Shown here piece after piece: positions 1 to 5,217 of a stretch of 5,217 nt of DNA (its first letter is position 1; every line of letters starts with the position of its first letter). The translations under genes and the position numbers were made by a program. Origin of the DNA: Euryarchaeota archaeon UBA62 (GTDB lineage: Archaea; Thermoplasmatota; Poseidoniia; Poseidoniales; Thalassarchaeaceae); NCBI GenBank assembly GCA_002502095.1, contig DAPJ01000040.1, forward strand, positions 15,288 to 20,504, given 5' to 3'. The notes beneath the pieces are model-generated. The model was not told the DNA's origin and did not search any database. It saw only the letters and a program-made list of their open reading frames with translations.

Positions 1-396
1 TACTCAGAAGGAAGAAAGGTACTTTGGATTGACTTTCTGACGGGAGTTAGAGAGTCATCAACTACAGACATGGCTTTCGTAATGGATGATATGTTATTTG
101 GATTAGTGGGCCTAGTAATCATCGGACTAGGTGCTAGGGGAATGAATACCACCCATGAGTCAGGATTTGTAGGTTGGCTGAGCGGTTTACCGAAGTGTGT
201 TGTGGGCTCCCTGTTCTCCTCAGAAGGTGGTTCCAACAAACTGATTTCTAGTTGGCTTGTTGCACTTGGAGTGATTTTCTATCTAATATGGAGTATAATG
301 GAAAATACTTGGGTGGACCCCGGGGTCTATTCTGTGGCCGTTGTTCTAGTCTCATTCGGAGTTGGTATGGGACTTCTGGAGAGTTCCACTAATTAG
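1..396 (+). CDS. Small integral membrane protein, 5' end outside the window (partial)
   Basis: The reading frame is open from base 1 to the TAG at 394-396, so the gene probably begins before the window. An ATG at 70 (108 residues) and another at 82 are possible internal starts, but neither has a Shine-Dalgarno sequence or AT-rich promoter before it, and the codons from 1 to 69 read like ordinary protein (YSEGRKVLWIDFL...). Counting from the ATG at 70, three hydrophobic stretches look like membrane helices: about residues 7-23, 58-77 and 84-104. The first loop (about 24-57) is Gly/Ser-rich. No catalytic or binding motif is visible and I do not recognise the family. It converges on the CoA gene with a two-base gap. 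Membrane location is well supported by composition; function is unknown. Confidence 0.6.
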   Translation, partial: YSEGRKVLWIDFLTGVRESSTTDMAFVMDDMLFGLVGLVIIGLGARGMNTTHESGFVGWLSGLPKCVVGSLFSSEGGSNKLISSWLVALGVIFYLIWSIMENTWVDPGVYSVAVVLVSFGVGMGLLESSTN

Positions 397-404
397 GCCT
401 AATT
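391..404. repeat. 14-bp perfect palindrome holding both convergent stop codons
   Basis: AATTAGGCCTAATT is a perfect palindrome. Its left half contains the TAG of the membrane-protein gene (394-396) and its right half contains, on the other strand, the TAG of the CoA gene (399-401). As RNA it could not form a normal hairpin because it has no loop, so an intrinsic terminator is unlikely. It could be a protein-binding site or simply a product of two similar gene ends (Asn-stop on both strands). Confidence 0.6.
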
Positions 405-1436
405 CTGGTCTACGTCCATAGATTCTAGCAATTCCCTACATCTGGACTTTGAATCCAAATCAGTGAATCTGATGACAACCCCTCGGCCCGGCTGACCATA
501 GAGTATTACGGATCCCATTGGGGCAAGAGGATGTAATATGAGAGGTGCAAGATCCTCCTCTCCATCCACTATGATGATCGTGGATTCTGCATTTTGTTCA
601 TTTTCATTATATCCAAATTTAATCAATGCCCGAGAGCAACAACGGTACAATTCCGGAGTAATTGAGCCTGCTGGATTTTTACACTTCAAAACATAGTCAT
701 ACTGATCCTCATCGATTTCTGATGCTTGTTCCCATGTCTCACGCTTTGTCATTCCATCTATTATTGCAATATCCGCAGGTTTATTCAGATCCTGCATAGT
801 TTTGACAGTTACATCTCCTACTGCTATTATTGGCCCTGGTTCTCCTGATATTCTATCAAGGACATTCATCATAGCAATCTTTGGTTCATTCTCATTACCC
901 TCGACCAGAGTTCCGAAAGGACTCTTCAGCATGGCCTCTACTGTCGGATTGAGAGATATTTTTGATTTGCCAATTTGCTCATTTAACCAAGACTTACCAT
1001 CCCTATCTGTGATACCCATCCTTATATTCGTGCTAGAAACAACTCTTCCATTGCTATCCAACACCGGGTCGACCATTATTGTATGGAGCGGTTTCAGTTG
1101 ATTAATAGCACGTATAGCGTTGATCTCATCACAGTTTGAGATTGTTTCAGGAGTGCAGATTATTACTTCTGCAACTTCGTGGGTAGGTGCAGGACCAAAT
1201 GCGTCTTCAAGGGTGTGGAATGATATCCTAGATTGCAAGTCAGGGGGAATGGAACTCATAATGAGTTTTTTTCTATCAGCCCATGAGTCTATTCTCCGAT
1301 CCTTTCTTTTTGCAAGAATATCGCTTGTCATCCACACCTCTAGTTCATGGCATTCTTCGAGTCCGATTTCTAGTAATTTTTGATGCCCTATGTGGAATCT
1401 ATCAAAGGTCCCTCCCACTAAACCTAGGGGCTTCAT
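399..1436 (-). CDS. Bifunctional phosphopantetheine adenylyltransferase / GTP-dependent dephospho-CoA kinase
   Basis: This protein would catalyse the last two steps of archaeal coenzyme A synthesis: adenylation of 4'-phosphopantetheine, then GTP-dependent phosphorylation of dephospho-CoA, in the cytosol. The first domain (about residues 1-145 of the 345-residue form) opens with GGTFDRFHIGH, the nucleotidyltransferase signature with its HxGH motif, and later has SSTNIR, the ISSTxIR-type nucleotide-binding motif. The second domain (about 160-340) is DUF359, the archaeal GTP-dependent dephospho-CoA kinase, with GDVTVKTM, ADIAIIDGMTKRE, KNPAGSIT, VDGEEDL and LYGQPGRGVVI. I start it at the ATG of 1434-1436, which puts the signature near the N-terminus as usual. 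A longer frame begins at a GTG (1509-1511) but adds 25 residues without family resemblance. No strong Shine-Dalgarno precedes the ATG, so leaderless translation is possible. Both activities are inferred from intact motifs. Confidence 0.93.
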   Translation of the reverse strand: MKPLGLVGGTFDRFHIGHQKLLEIGLEECHELEVWMTSDILAKRKDRRIDSWADRKKLIMSSIPPDLQSRISFHTLEDAFGPAPTHEVAEVIICTPETISNCDEINAIRAINQLKPLHTIMVDPVLDSNGRVVSSTNIRMGITDRDGKSWLNEQIGKSKISLNPTVEAMLKSPFGTLVEGNENEPKIAMMNVLDRISGEPGPIIAVGDVTVKTMQDLNKPADIAIIDGMTKRETWEQASEIDEDQYDYVLKCKNPAGSITPELYRCCSRALIKFGYNENEQNAESTIIIVDGEEDLAPLILHPLAPMGSVILYGQPGRGVVIRFTDLDSKSRCRELLESMDVDQN

Positions 1437-1539
1437 CGATACCCTGCTACAGTGGAGAGTCTTGAGGGCTTTGGAAGAATGTGTGCCCCGGGGCGTAACG
1501 GCGGCCTTCACAGCTTAGCTCGGGCGCCTGACCCACCCC
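1437..1539. other. Intergenic leader of the CoA gene, no gene seen
   Basis: This stretch lies upstream of the preferred ATG of the CoA gene. It can be read as a 25-residue N-terminal extension from a GTG, but that peptide looks non-conserved. It contains a perfect 10-bp palindrome, GCCCCGGGGC, at 1485-1494, and a GGCGCC palindrome at 1523-1528. I see no convincing TATA box for the minus-strand CoA gene here; the region is unusually G+C-rich for an archaeal promoter. Confidence 0.4.
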
Positions 1540-1758
1540 GGGACGTCTGTCGGACAATGGGGTAGTCCCTTGATTCATCCCCAATGGGTCCTCAGGGGAC
1601 CTAACACGGTCCGGCCATCTGATTTGCGCCAGTGTTCATTTCGTCATTAGACAATCCCGCTGGTCTTCGACAGATGGCTACCCAAACGTGGTACCATGTT
1701 TCATCCTTAACCTCCGGCGAGGGGGTTTTGTCAACATGGTGTTGCCGTTGGGCGTTTC
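1540..1758 (+). ncRNA. Candidate structured RNA of unknown class
   Basis: Between two minus-strand genes lies a run of nearly abutting stems. They are 1558-1562 with 1579-1583 (5 bp); 1585-1591 with 1597-1603 (7 bp); 1613-1621 with 1671-1679 (9 bp), enclosing 1628-1634 with 1658-1664 (7 bp); and a long hairpin 1681-1752. Single adenines (1584, 1680) separate neighbours, as in coaxially stacked junctions. A possible closing helix pairs 1540-1545 with 1753-1758, directly against the last hairpin. Many pairs work only as G·U on the + strand (for example 1586·1602, 1613·1679, 1628·1664, 1633·1659, 1689-1692 with 1741-1744), where the minus strand would have A·C mismatches; this favours a + strand RNA. 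G+C over 1501-1800 is about 55% by hand count, above the flanking genes. Against it: no TATA box is visible before 1540. I found no SRP, RNase P, 5S or tRNA signature. A minus-strand leader of the CoA gene is the main alternative. Confidence 0.45.
1681..1752 (+). repeat. Long imperfect hairpin with GGCGA loop
   Basis: The outer stem pairs 1681-1685 with 1748-1752, 1687-1688 with 1746-1747, four consecutive G·U pairs (1689-1692 with 1741-1744), then eight Watson-Crick pairs (ACCATGTT 1693-1700 with AACATGGT 1733-1740). An internal loop follows (1701-1708 and 1728-1732). The apical 7-bp stem pairs 1709-1715 with 1721-1727 and closes on the pentaloop GGCGA. Bulges are A1686 and C1745. It is the most stable part of the candidate RNA. 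The T-run at 1726-1729 after the apical stem resembles an intrinsic terminator on the + strand, but it is buried inside the larger stem. Confidence 0.7.
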
Positions 1759-1800
1759 TCCGTATCCAGAGTAGGAAATGAACCCCACGGTCTAGTGAAT

Positions 1801-4419
1801 CTATTCGAATGCAACGTTTGATAACAGGCCTTCATGAAATCCTGATATCCCCCGGAGTAGTCTTCCAGCCACGTTATTGTCTCCCTGTAACATCGAAGAG
1901 GTTGTGAAATTTGGCCATTTATCTGAGGGTTGGGCCAGCCAGCCTACTAAGGGGTGAGTCTTGCCAATTTTCGGAGGTCTGTTCTCGTTAATCGCATCAA
2001 GGGACTCGAGAAGATCAATCAATGGTTGCGCTTCGTTTGGAATGTCTTCTCTTACTCTGAATCTACGAGATAACAGACCTCTGATTTTAGGGCTACATCC
2101 AAAGTATTCCAATTCACCTTTGAATGGGAATTCGCATTTTTCACCGATTGGCCTCAAGATTGCTGCTGGCCATGGTATTTCTCTGGTAATAAGCCAAGAA
2201 AATATTCTATCATCTTGGAGCGCCCATTCCAGTAAATCAGATGAAATATGCATCCACCATTCTAGGGGCAGAGTAGTGATTATCTGCTCTACATTTTCAA
2301 TCGTAGGAGATTCCTGCTTAGCGATTAATCTATTCATTATGGACCATGTTTTGATATCATGGCCAGTAGGTAGCTCTCTTGCCTTAGAGAGGATTTTCTG
2401 GAGGATTTTTTCTATTTTCTCTTCAGTGTAGTCGTTACGTGAAGAAATGAGCCAAAGTAATCCTTGTAGAGTCTCTACAGAGCGAGAGGGAGGATTAGCT
2501 AACCATACTTCTAATGCCCAATCTAACAGATCATTATGCAGGGATTCAGGTAACCATGCTGAGTTGGCCAATAACTGTGATGCGACCCAAGACGAACCCT
2601 TGGAAGCGTTCATTGAGTCTATGGTGGGTCTAGACCTGAGTGCGGAATTCTGATCGGATCGAAGAAGTCTGGTAAACTCCGCGGAGAATACATCCAAGAC
2701 AGATTGTGGTGCAACATCAGCAACCTCAGACAGTCCTTCCAAGGGTAGGAAATCAAAATCAAGTATCGAAAGCCATTCGGGATCGAGTCTTGTGCTCAGC
2801 CTCTGCCATCTAGGCCACCTAGAACGTGGCGTTGATGCTATCCATGATGCTATTGGATATCTGGCTTCCATCCTGTTTGCCCAATCCTCGTTTCCCTCAG
2901 GAAACTGGGATAGTGCGGATTTAACAATTGACATATATTCCTGATCTTCAATTTTGGAGACTAAGCTTTCTATCTCAGAGGTGATGTGAATATTTTTCTT
3001 CCCGGCAATTGTTGCATCATATGCACCAGGGGAATGTAAGACAGGATCAATAATTCTCACAGGTATTTGCTTTCCGCCGCTGGTCCTCAAACTCATCCAG
3101 GGCAATGGCCTCAGTGGATCGGCAGTCAGAGTATCTAAGTTGGAAAATATTTGGAAGTTTTTTTCGACCAAAGCCATCCTAAGATTCTCACTAGAAGATA
3201 CCAAATTAAGTAAATCTTTAGAGGATTCTCTTGGTATATCGATAACCAGTGGGAGGTTTTCTTGGGTTGAAATTGCCCATCTAGTTAGTGACTCTGAAGC
3301 GGCTCTTCCGAGCCCTCTGGTATCCAATAATCTTGGCAGAATATCTGAGGATGAAAATTCCGATTTTCCCCAGTCTTGTCTGAATCTCCTCCATGTGGAG
3401 TCCTCAGTTCTAGCCCTCCTCACTCCAGATACTCTGTCCTTCAAAGCTTGACATCTTCTCGATCTCTCCGATTCGGAAAGACGAGGATGAGCTACAGAAA
3501 CCCAGTGTTCCAGAGTTTCAATAGGATACTTCTCTCCTTCGGACTCGAATCCACTGAGATCGGCAATAATCAATGATCCCTGCCTGGATGCCTTGAGTAG
3601 CATAGATCGGGGTAGTCTTTCAGATGCCACGGCAACTACTGGAGAAACAGGCCTGATATCTGGAGCTAGCTCGTGGCATCTAGCAAGAATCCATTGCCCC
3701 CTATGCATTGATGATTCTGGGAGAGGGGGCTTAGGCCTGTGGGTGGGTCCCGAGAACCATTTCCCTGGTGCTACAGCAATTGGCCGTTCCTCGTCTAAAA
3801 GCTTGGCTCTGACTATGCCAATTATGGATTCACTCTCGGAGAAAGTCTCAATTTTCCCTTTGTCGTATACAGGAGGAGAAATTCTGTATTCATTGGTTGT
3901 GAGATCAATCCATCTTGGAGTTCTTTCCTTCAATACGGCCCAGCTCCAAGGAACCCCTTCGATTCCACTGGAAAAGTGATCCACTTCTGTTTCCGGGGGC
4001 GGCCTATCGGGAATTGGGATCAGTGGAGAAGAAGGCTGTGCTAACAATCCCAATAAGAGGTTCGGACCATCACGGAAAAGTATGCAGTAGTTGCCCTCTT
4101 CTCTCGAAATAGGAAGCGCTTCAGAGGCTAACGCTAATTCATCAGACTTGATGGCTAACCATCCGGCCTCGGTGAGATGTAGTTTAGCACCTCTACTTCC
4201 GGCGGGCATATCGCTGTCTACCAGTGTTGCGTTTCTCAACCTCCTAATTTCTGCAGATGCATGAGGGACCCTGATTCCAGTCGCGCTTGCAATTTCACCT
4301 ACTGTAGACCTGCCCTCGGATAGAAAACCCAGGATTCTCCTCTTGTTCCTACTTCTGATTTTTGACGGAGATACAGATTCGTCTACATTCGAATTGAATT
4401 TGGAATCATCCGACATCAT
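1801..4419 (-). CDS. Large protein of unknown function with N-terminal winged helix
   Basis: The 872-residue protein has a polar N-terminal tail (about 1-20) and then a winged-helix domain (about 22-100). Helix 1 is RNKRRILGFLSEG, the helix-turn-helix is TVGEIASATGIRV plus PHASAEIRRLRNATLV, the wing is the Gly/Arg turn near 73-79, and a final helix starts LTEAGWLAI. This resembles ArsR/MarR-like DNA-binding domains. The remaining roughly 770 residues are soluble, with no membrane helices, no Walker motif, no metal cluster and no nuclease signature that I can see. The part after about 500 is helical and rich in Trp-containing segments such as SRWPRWQRL and PLEWWMHIS, perhaps a helical repeat scaffold. 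Start: ATGATG at 4414-4419 with GGTGG just upstream. It is divergent from two small winged-helix genes and may share an operator with them. A transcriptional regulator with a large sensory or scaffold domain is an inference; family not recognised. Confidence 0.85.
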   Translation of the reverse strand: MMSDDSKFNSNVDESVSPSKIRSRNKRRILGFLSEGRSTVGEIASATGIRVPHASAEIRRLRNATLVDSDMPAGSRGAKLHLTEAGWLAIKSDELALASEALPISREEGNYCILFRDGPNLLLGLLAQPSSPLIPIPDRPPPETEVDHFSSGIEGVPWSWAVLKERTPRWIDLTTNEYRISPPVYDKGKIETFSESESIIGIVRAKLLDEERPIAVAPGKWFSGPTHRPKPPLPESSMHRGQWILARCHELAPDIRPVSPVVAVASERLPRSMLLKASRQGSLIIADLSGFESEGEKYPIETLEHWVSVAHPRLSESERSRRCQALKDRVSGVRRARTEDSTWRRFRQDWGKSEFSSSDILPRLLDTRGLGRAASESLTRWAISTQENLPLVIDIPRESSKDLLNLVSSSENLRMALVEKNFQIFSNLDTLTADPLRPLPWMSLRTSGGKQIPVRIIDPVLHSPGAYDATIAGKKNIHITSEIESLVSKIEDQEYMSIVKSALSQFPEGNEDWANRMEARYPIASWIASTPRSRWPRWQRLSTRLDPEWLSILDFDFLPLEGLSEVADVAPQSVLDVFSAEFTRLLRSDQNSALRSRPTIDSMNASKGSSWVASQLLANSAWLPESLHNDLLDWALEVWLANPPSRSVETLQGLLWLISSRNDYTEEKIEKILQKILSKARELPTGHDIKTWSIMNRLIAKQESPTIENVEQIITTLPLEWWMHISSDLLEWALQDDRIFSWLITREIPWPAAILRPIGEKCEFPFKGELEYFGCSPKIRGLLSRRFRVREDIPNEAQPLIDLLESLDAINENRPPKIGKTHPLVGWLAQPSDKWPNFTTSSMLQGDNNVAGRLLRGISGFHEGLLSNVAFE

Positions 4420-4422
4420 TTA

Positions 4423-4427
4423 CCACC
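4423..4427 (-). promoter_or_regulatory. Shine-Dalgarno-like site of the 872-residue gene
   Basis: On the minus strand GGTGG precedes the tandem ATGATG start by a few bases. It matches the GGTG part of the sequence complementary to the archaeal 16S 3' end, so it supports the start at 4419 or, equally well, the second ATG at 4416. Confidence 0.5.
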
Positions 4428-4452
4428 ATTGAATCATTCCACATTAGTTATT

Positions 4453-4489
4453 TGTAATAAAATAATCTGAATTGTTACATTTTATTACA
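4453..4489. promoter_or_regulatory. 11-bp perfect inverted repeat, candidate operator and minus-strand promoter
   Basis: TGTAATAAAAT (4453-4463) and ATTTTATTACA (4479-4489) are perfect inverted copies separated by 15 bases. Each arm, read outward, carries the TATA-like ATTTTATTA. The arm at 4453-4463 lies about 35-45 bases before the ATG of the 872-residue gene on the minus strand, a sensible place for its TATA box. The other arm points toward the small genes but would leave a leader of more than 150 bases. The symmetry suggests a dimeric regulator binding over the promoter. G+C in 4441-4500 is only about 22% by hand count. Confidence 0.5.
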
Positions 4490-4533
4490 CATTTCTAGTG
4501 GAGAATTGGTTGGTTCCATTTCAACACCAAAAA

Positions 4534-4550
4534 GTTACATCATAATTATG
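4534..4550. promoter_or_regulatory. Second candidate operator: palindrome CATAATTATG beside GTTACAT
   Basis: A perfect 10-bp palindrome, CATAATTATG, fills 4541-4550. Immediately before it is GTTACAT (4534-4540), an exact copy of GTTACAT at 4474-4480, which overlaps the inverted repeat. The copies are 60 bases apart, close to a whole number of helical turns, so proteins bound at both would face the same side of the DNA. Short AT-rich matches can arise by chance, so confidence is modest. Confidence 0.3.
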
Positions 4551-4600
4551 TCATTTACCGTGATGATAGGTAACTAAAGTTGGCTATATCGTACAGAACG

Positions 4601-4608
4601 GTTATATC
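4601..4608 (+). promoter_or_regulatory. TATA-like box for the tandem small genes
   Basis: GTTATATC sits about 67-74 bases before the ATG at 4675, giving a predicted transcription start near 4630 and a leader of some 45 bases. A second match, CTATATC, lies at 4584-4590. Neither is a perfect archaeal TATA box, and I saw no clear BRE. Confidence 0.35.
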
Positions 4609-4674
4609 AGTGTCTGCTATCCTGTGTACATCGGGTAAGCAACGGGGACCGGGAATCAGGAGAGACGGAATAAT

Positions 4675-4947
4675 ATGACATCGGATAATGTCCGAAAAAT
4701 GATTAGAAAGTTCGTATCCCAGAGGCCAAGAAATACTGCTGAAATAGCTAACTGGTTAGAAGGAATGTCAGAGTTAGCAAACATGCAAGGTGATATTTCT
4801 GGAGTACTAGAGTCTGACAGCTCAATAGTTAGGATCGGCACCATAAGGAGGAGCGGCATTTCAGGTCGCGAGTACCCACTTTCAGAATGGGCAACTGAAG
4901 AATGGGTAGCTCATCATGAGCGTGCAAAGCCCATCAAGGAGGAGTAA
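4675..4947 (+). CDS. Small winged-helix-like protein, first of a tandem pair
   Basis: A 90-residue soluble protein. Residues about 5-75 fit a compact winged-helix pattern: helix VRKMIRKFVSQRP, helix NTAEIANWLEGM, a third helix ending ISGVLESDSSIVRIG, then a two-stranded wing around RRSGISGREYPLSEW. It aligns along its length with the next gene (IRKF/IKKF, NTAEI/NTTEI, GVLESDSSIVRI/NVLSKDKDIMKV, SGREY/SGRYE), so the two are paralogues from duplication. The start is preceded by AGGAGAG at 4658-4664, with ten bases of spacing. DNA binding is inferred from the fold pattern and the basic helices; no target or effector domain is visible. The pair is divergent from the 872-residue winged-helix gene. 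Confidence 0.8.
   Translation: MTSDNVRKMIRKFVSQRPRNTAEIANWLEGMSELANMQGDISGVLESDSSIVRIGTIRRSGISGREYPLSEWATEEWVAHHERAKPIKEE
4938..4942 (+). promoter_or_regulatory. Strong Shine-Dalgarno inside the end of the first small gene
   Basis: GGAGG, within AAGGAGGAG, lies eight bases before the ATG at 4951 and overlaps the last codons (Lys-Glu-Glu) of the upstream gene. It fixes the start of the second gene and implies one transcript with coupled translation. Confidence 0.75.
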
Positions 4948-4950
4948 AAA

Positions 4951-5205
4951 ATGAGAACTACAAGACTTAGGCAAAAAATCAAGAAATTCCTGCACTCTAG
5001 AGGAGAGGCCAATACTACTGAAATCCTAGAACATGTGAACACGACCATGAGGCACGGGACTACTCCCCAGCAACTTGGAAATGTTCTATCAAAGGACAAG
5101 GATATCATGAAAGTTGCAACAACCAAGAGAGGTGGTGCCCTGTCTGGCCGATATGAGATATGCGTCTGGCAACTTAGGCCAGGGGTCCTCGAAGGAGAGA
5201 ACTGA
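4951..5205 (+). CDS. Small winged-helix-like protein, second of a tandem pair
   Basis: An 84-residue basic protein, three bases after the stop of its paralogue. It shows the same layout: LRQKIKKFLHSRGEANTTEILEHV, then TPQQLGNVLSKDKDIMKVAT and the wing KRGGALSGRYEICVW. It has an extra three to four residues in the middle compared with the first copy, and a more basic first helix. The start is well supported by a strong Shine-Dalgarno sequence. The short length, duplication and lack of any other domain suggest a DNA-binding or DNA-coating regulator; a toxin-antitoxin pair is unlikely because the two proteins are homologous. Family not recognised. Confidence 0.8.
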   Translation: MRTTRLRQKIKKFLHSRGEANTTEILEHVNTTMRHGTTPQQLGNVLSKDKDIMKVATTKRGGALSGRYEICVWQLRPGVLEGEN

Positions 5206-5211
5206 CTCTCC
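5194..5211 (+). terminator. Weak hairpin over the stop codon of the last small gene
   Basis: GGAGAG (5194-5199) pairs with CTCTCC (5206-5211) around a six-base loop that contains the TGA stop. No T-run follows within the window, which ends six bases later, so a terminator role is only a possibility. Confidence 0.25.
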
Positions 5212-5217
5212 CAGTCG

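Noticed and set aside
802..1465. Plus-strand open frames opposite the CoA gene
   Set aside because: They are antisense to a gene with intact conserved motifs and have no family resemblance of their own.
1512..1800. SRP (7S) RNA: a GTCAGG string occurs on the minus strand near 1527-1534
   Set aside because: The rest of the SRP helix 8 motif (GGAA-type loop and AGCAGC side) is missing, and the region folds as tandem hairpins, not the long SRP rod.
1512..1800. RNase P RNA, 5S rRNA or tRNA
   Set aside because: I found no GGAAAGTCC-type or ACAGAA-type RNase P cores, no 5S core and no T-loop GTTCRANYC on either strand; GTTCATTTC on the minus strand is not a valid T-loop within a cloverleaf.
1961..4112. 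Several plus-strand open frames of 65-156 codons opposite the 872-residue gene
   Set aside because: They overlap one long uninterrupted minus-strand frame with a good start and a winged-helix domain; no ribosome sites or recognisable domains support them.
4656..5126. Minus-strand open frames opposite the two small genes
   Set aside because: They are antisense to a pair of mutually homologous proteins with Shine-Dalgarno sites, so these are shadows.
4675..5205. Toxin-antitoxin pair
   Set aside because: The two proteins are homologous to each other and neither shows a toxin motif.
1..5217. CRISPR array, insertion sequence or integrase site
   Set aside because: No regularly spaced direct repeats, transposase motifs or tRNA-like attachment sites were seen.

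Overview
The window reads as archaeal chromosome. The firmest clue is a gene (399-1436, minus) that fuses archaeal-type phosphopantetheine adenylyltransferase to the GTP-dependent dephospho-CoA kinase (DUF359) domain, a pairing of the archaeal CoA pathway. Coding regions are moderately AT-rich, there are usable Shine-Dalgarno sequences next to starts without one, and TATA-like AT-rich stretches lie before genes. My best guess is a planktonic Thermoplasmatota lineage such as Poseidoniales (Marine Group II), but this is an inference from style, not from a marker gene.

Layout from left to right. 1-396 (+): the 3' part of a small membrane protein whose frame is open to the window edge. It converges on the CoA gene with two bases between the stop codons, and both stops lie inside a perfect 14-bp palindrome (391-404). 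399-1436 (-): bifunctional CoA biosynthesis protein. 1437-1800: a 364-base gene-free interval, richer in G+C than its neighbours, holding a dense set of abutting hairpins (about 1540-1758). Base-pair asymmetry suggests an RNA made from the + strand. 1801-4419 (-): a large 872-residue protein of unknown function with an N-terminal winged helix. 4420-4674: a divergent AT-rich control region with an 11-bp perfect inverted repeat, a 10-bp palindrome and TATA-like boxes. 4675-4947 and 4951-5205 (+): two tandem, mutually homologous small winged-helix-like proteins, probably one transcript, the second with a strong Shine-Dalgarno inside the end of the first.

How the parts may work together: only the CoA gene has an assignable enzymatic role, covering the last two steps to coenzyme A. 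The 872-residue protein and the two small proteins share a control region and all look like DNA-binding or DNA-associated proteins, so a regulatory locus is plausible but unproven. The most interesting unexplained element is the candidate structured RNA between the two minus-strand genes; I could not match it to SRP RNA, RNase P RNA, 5S rRNA or tRNA.
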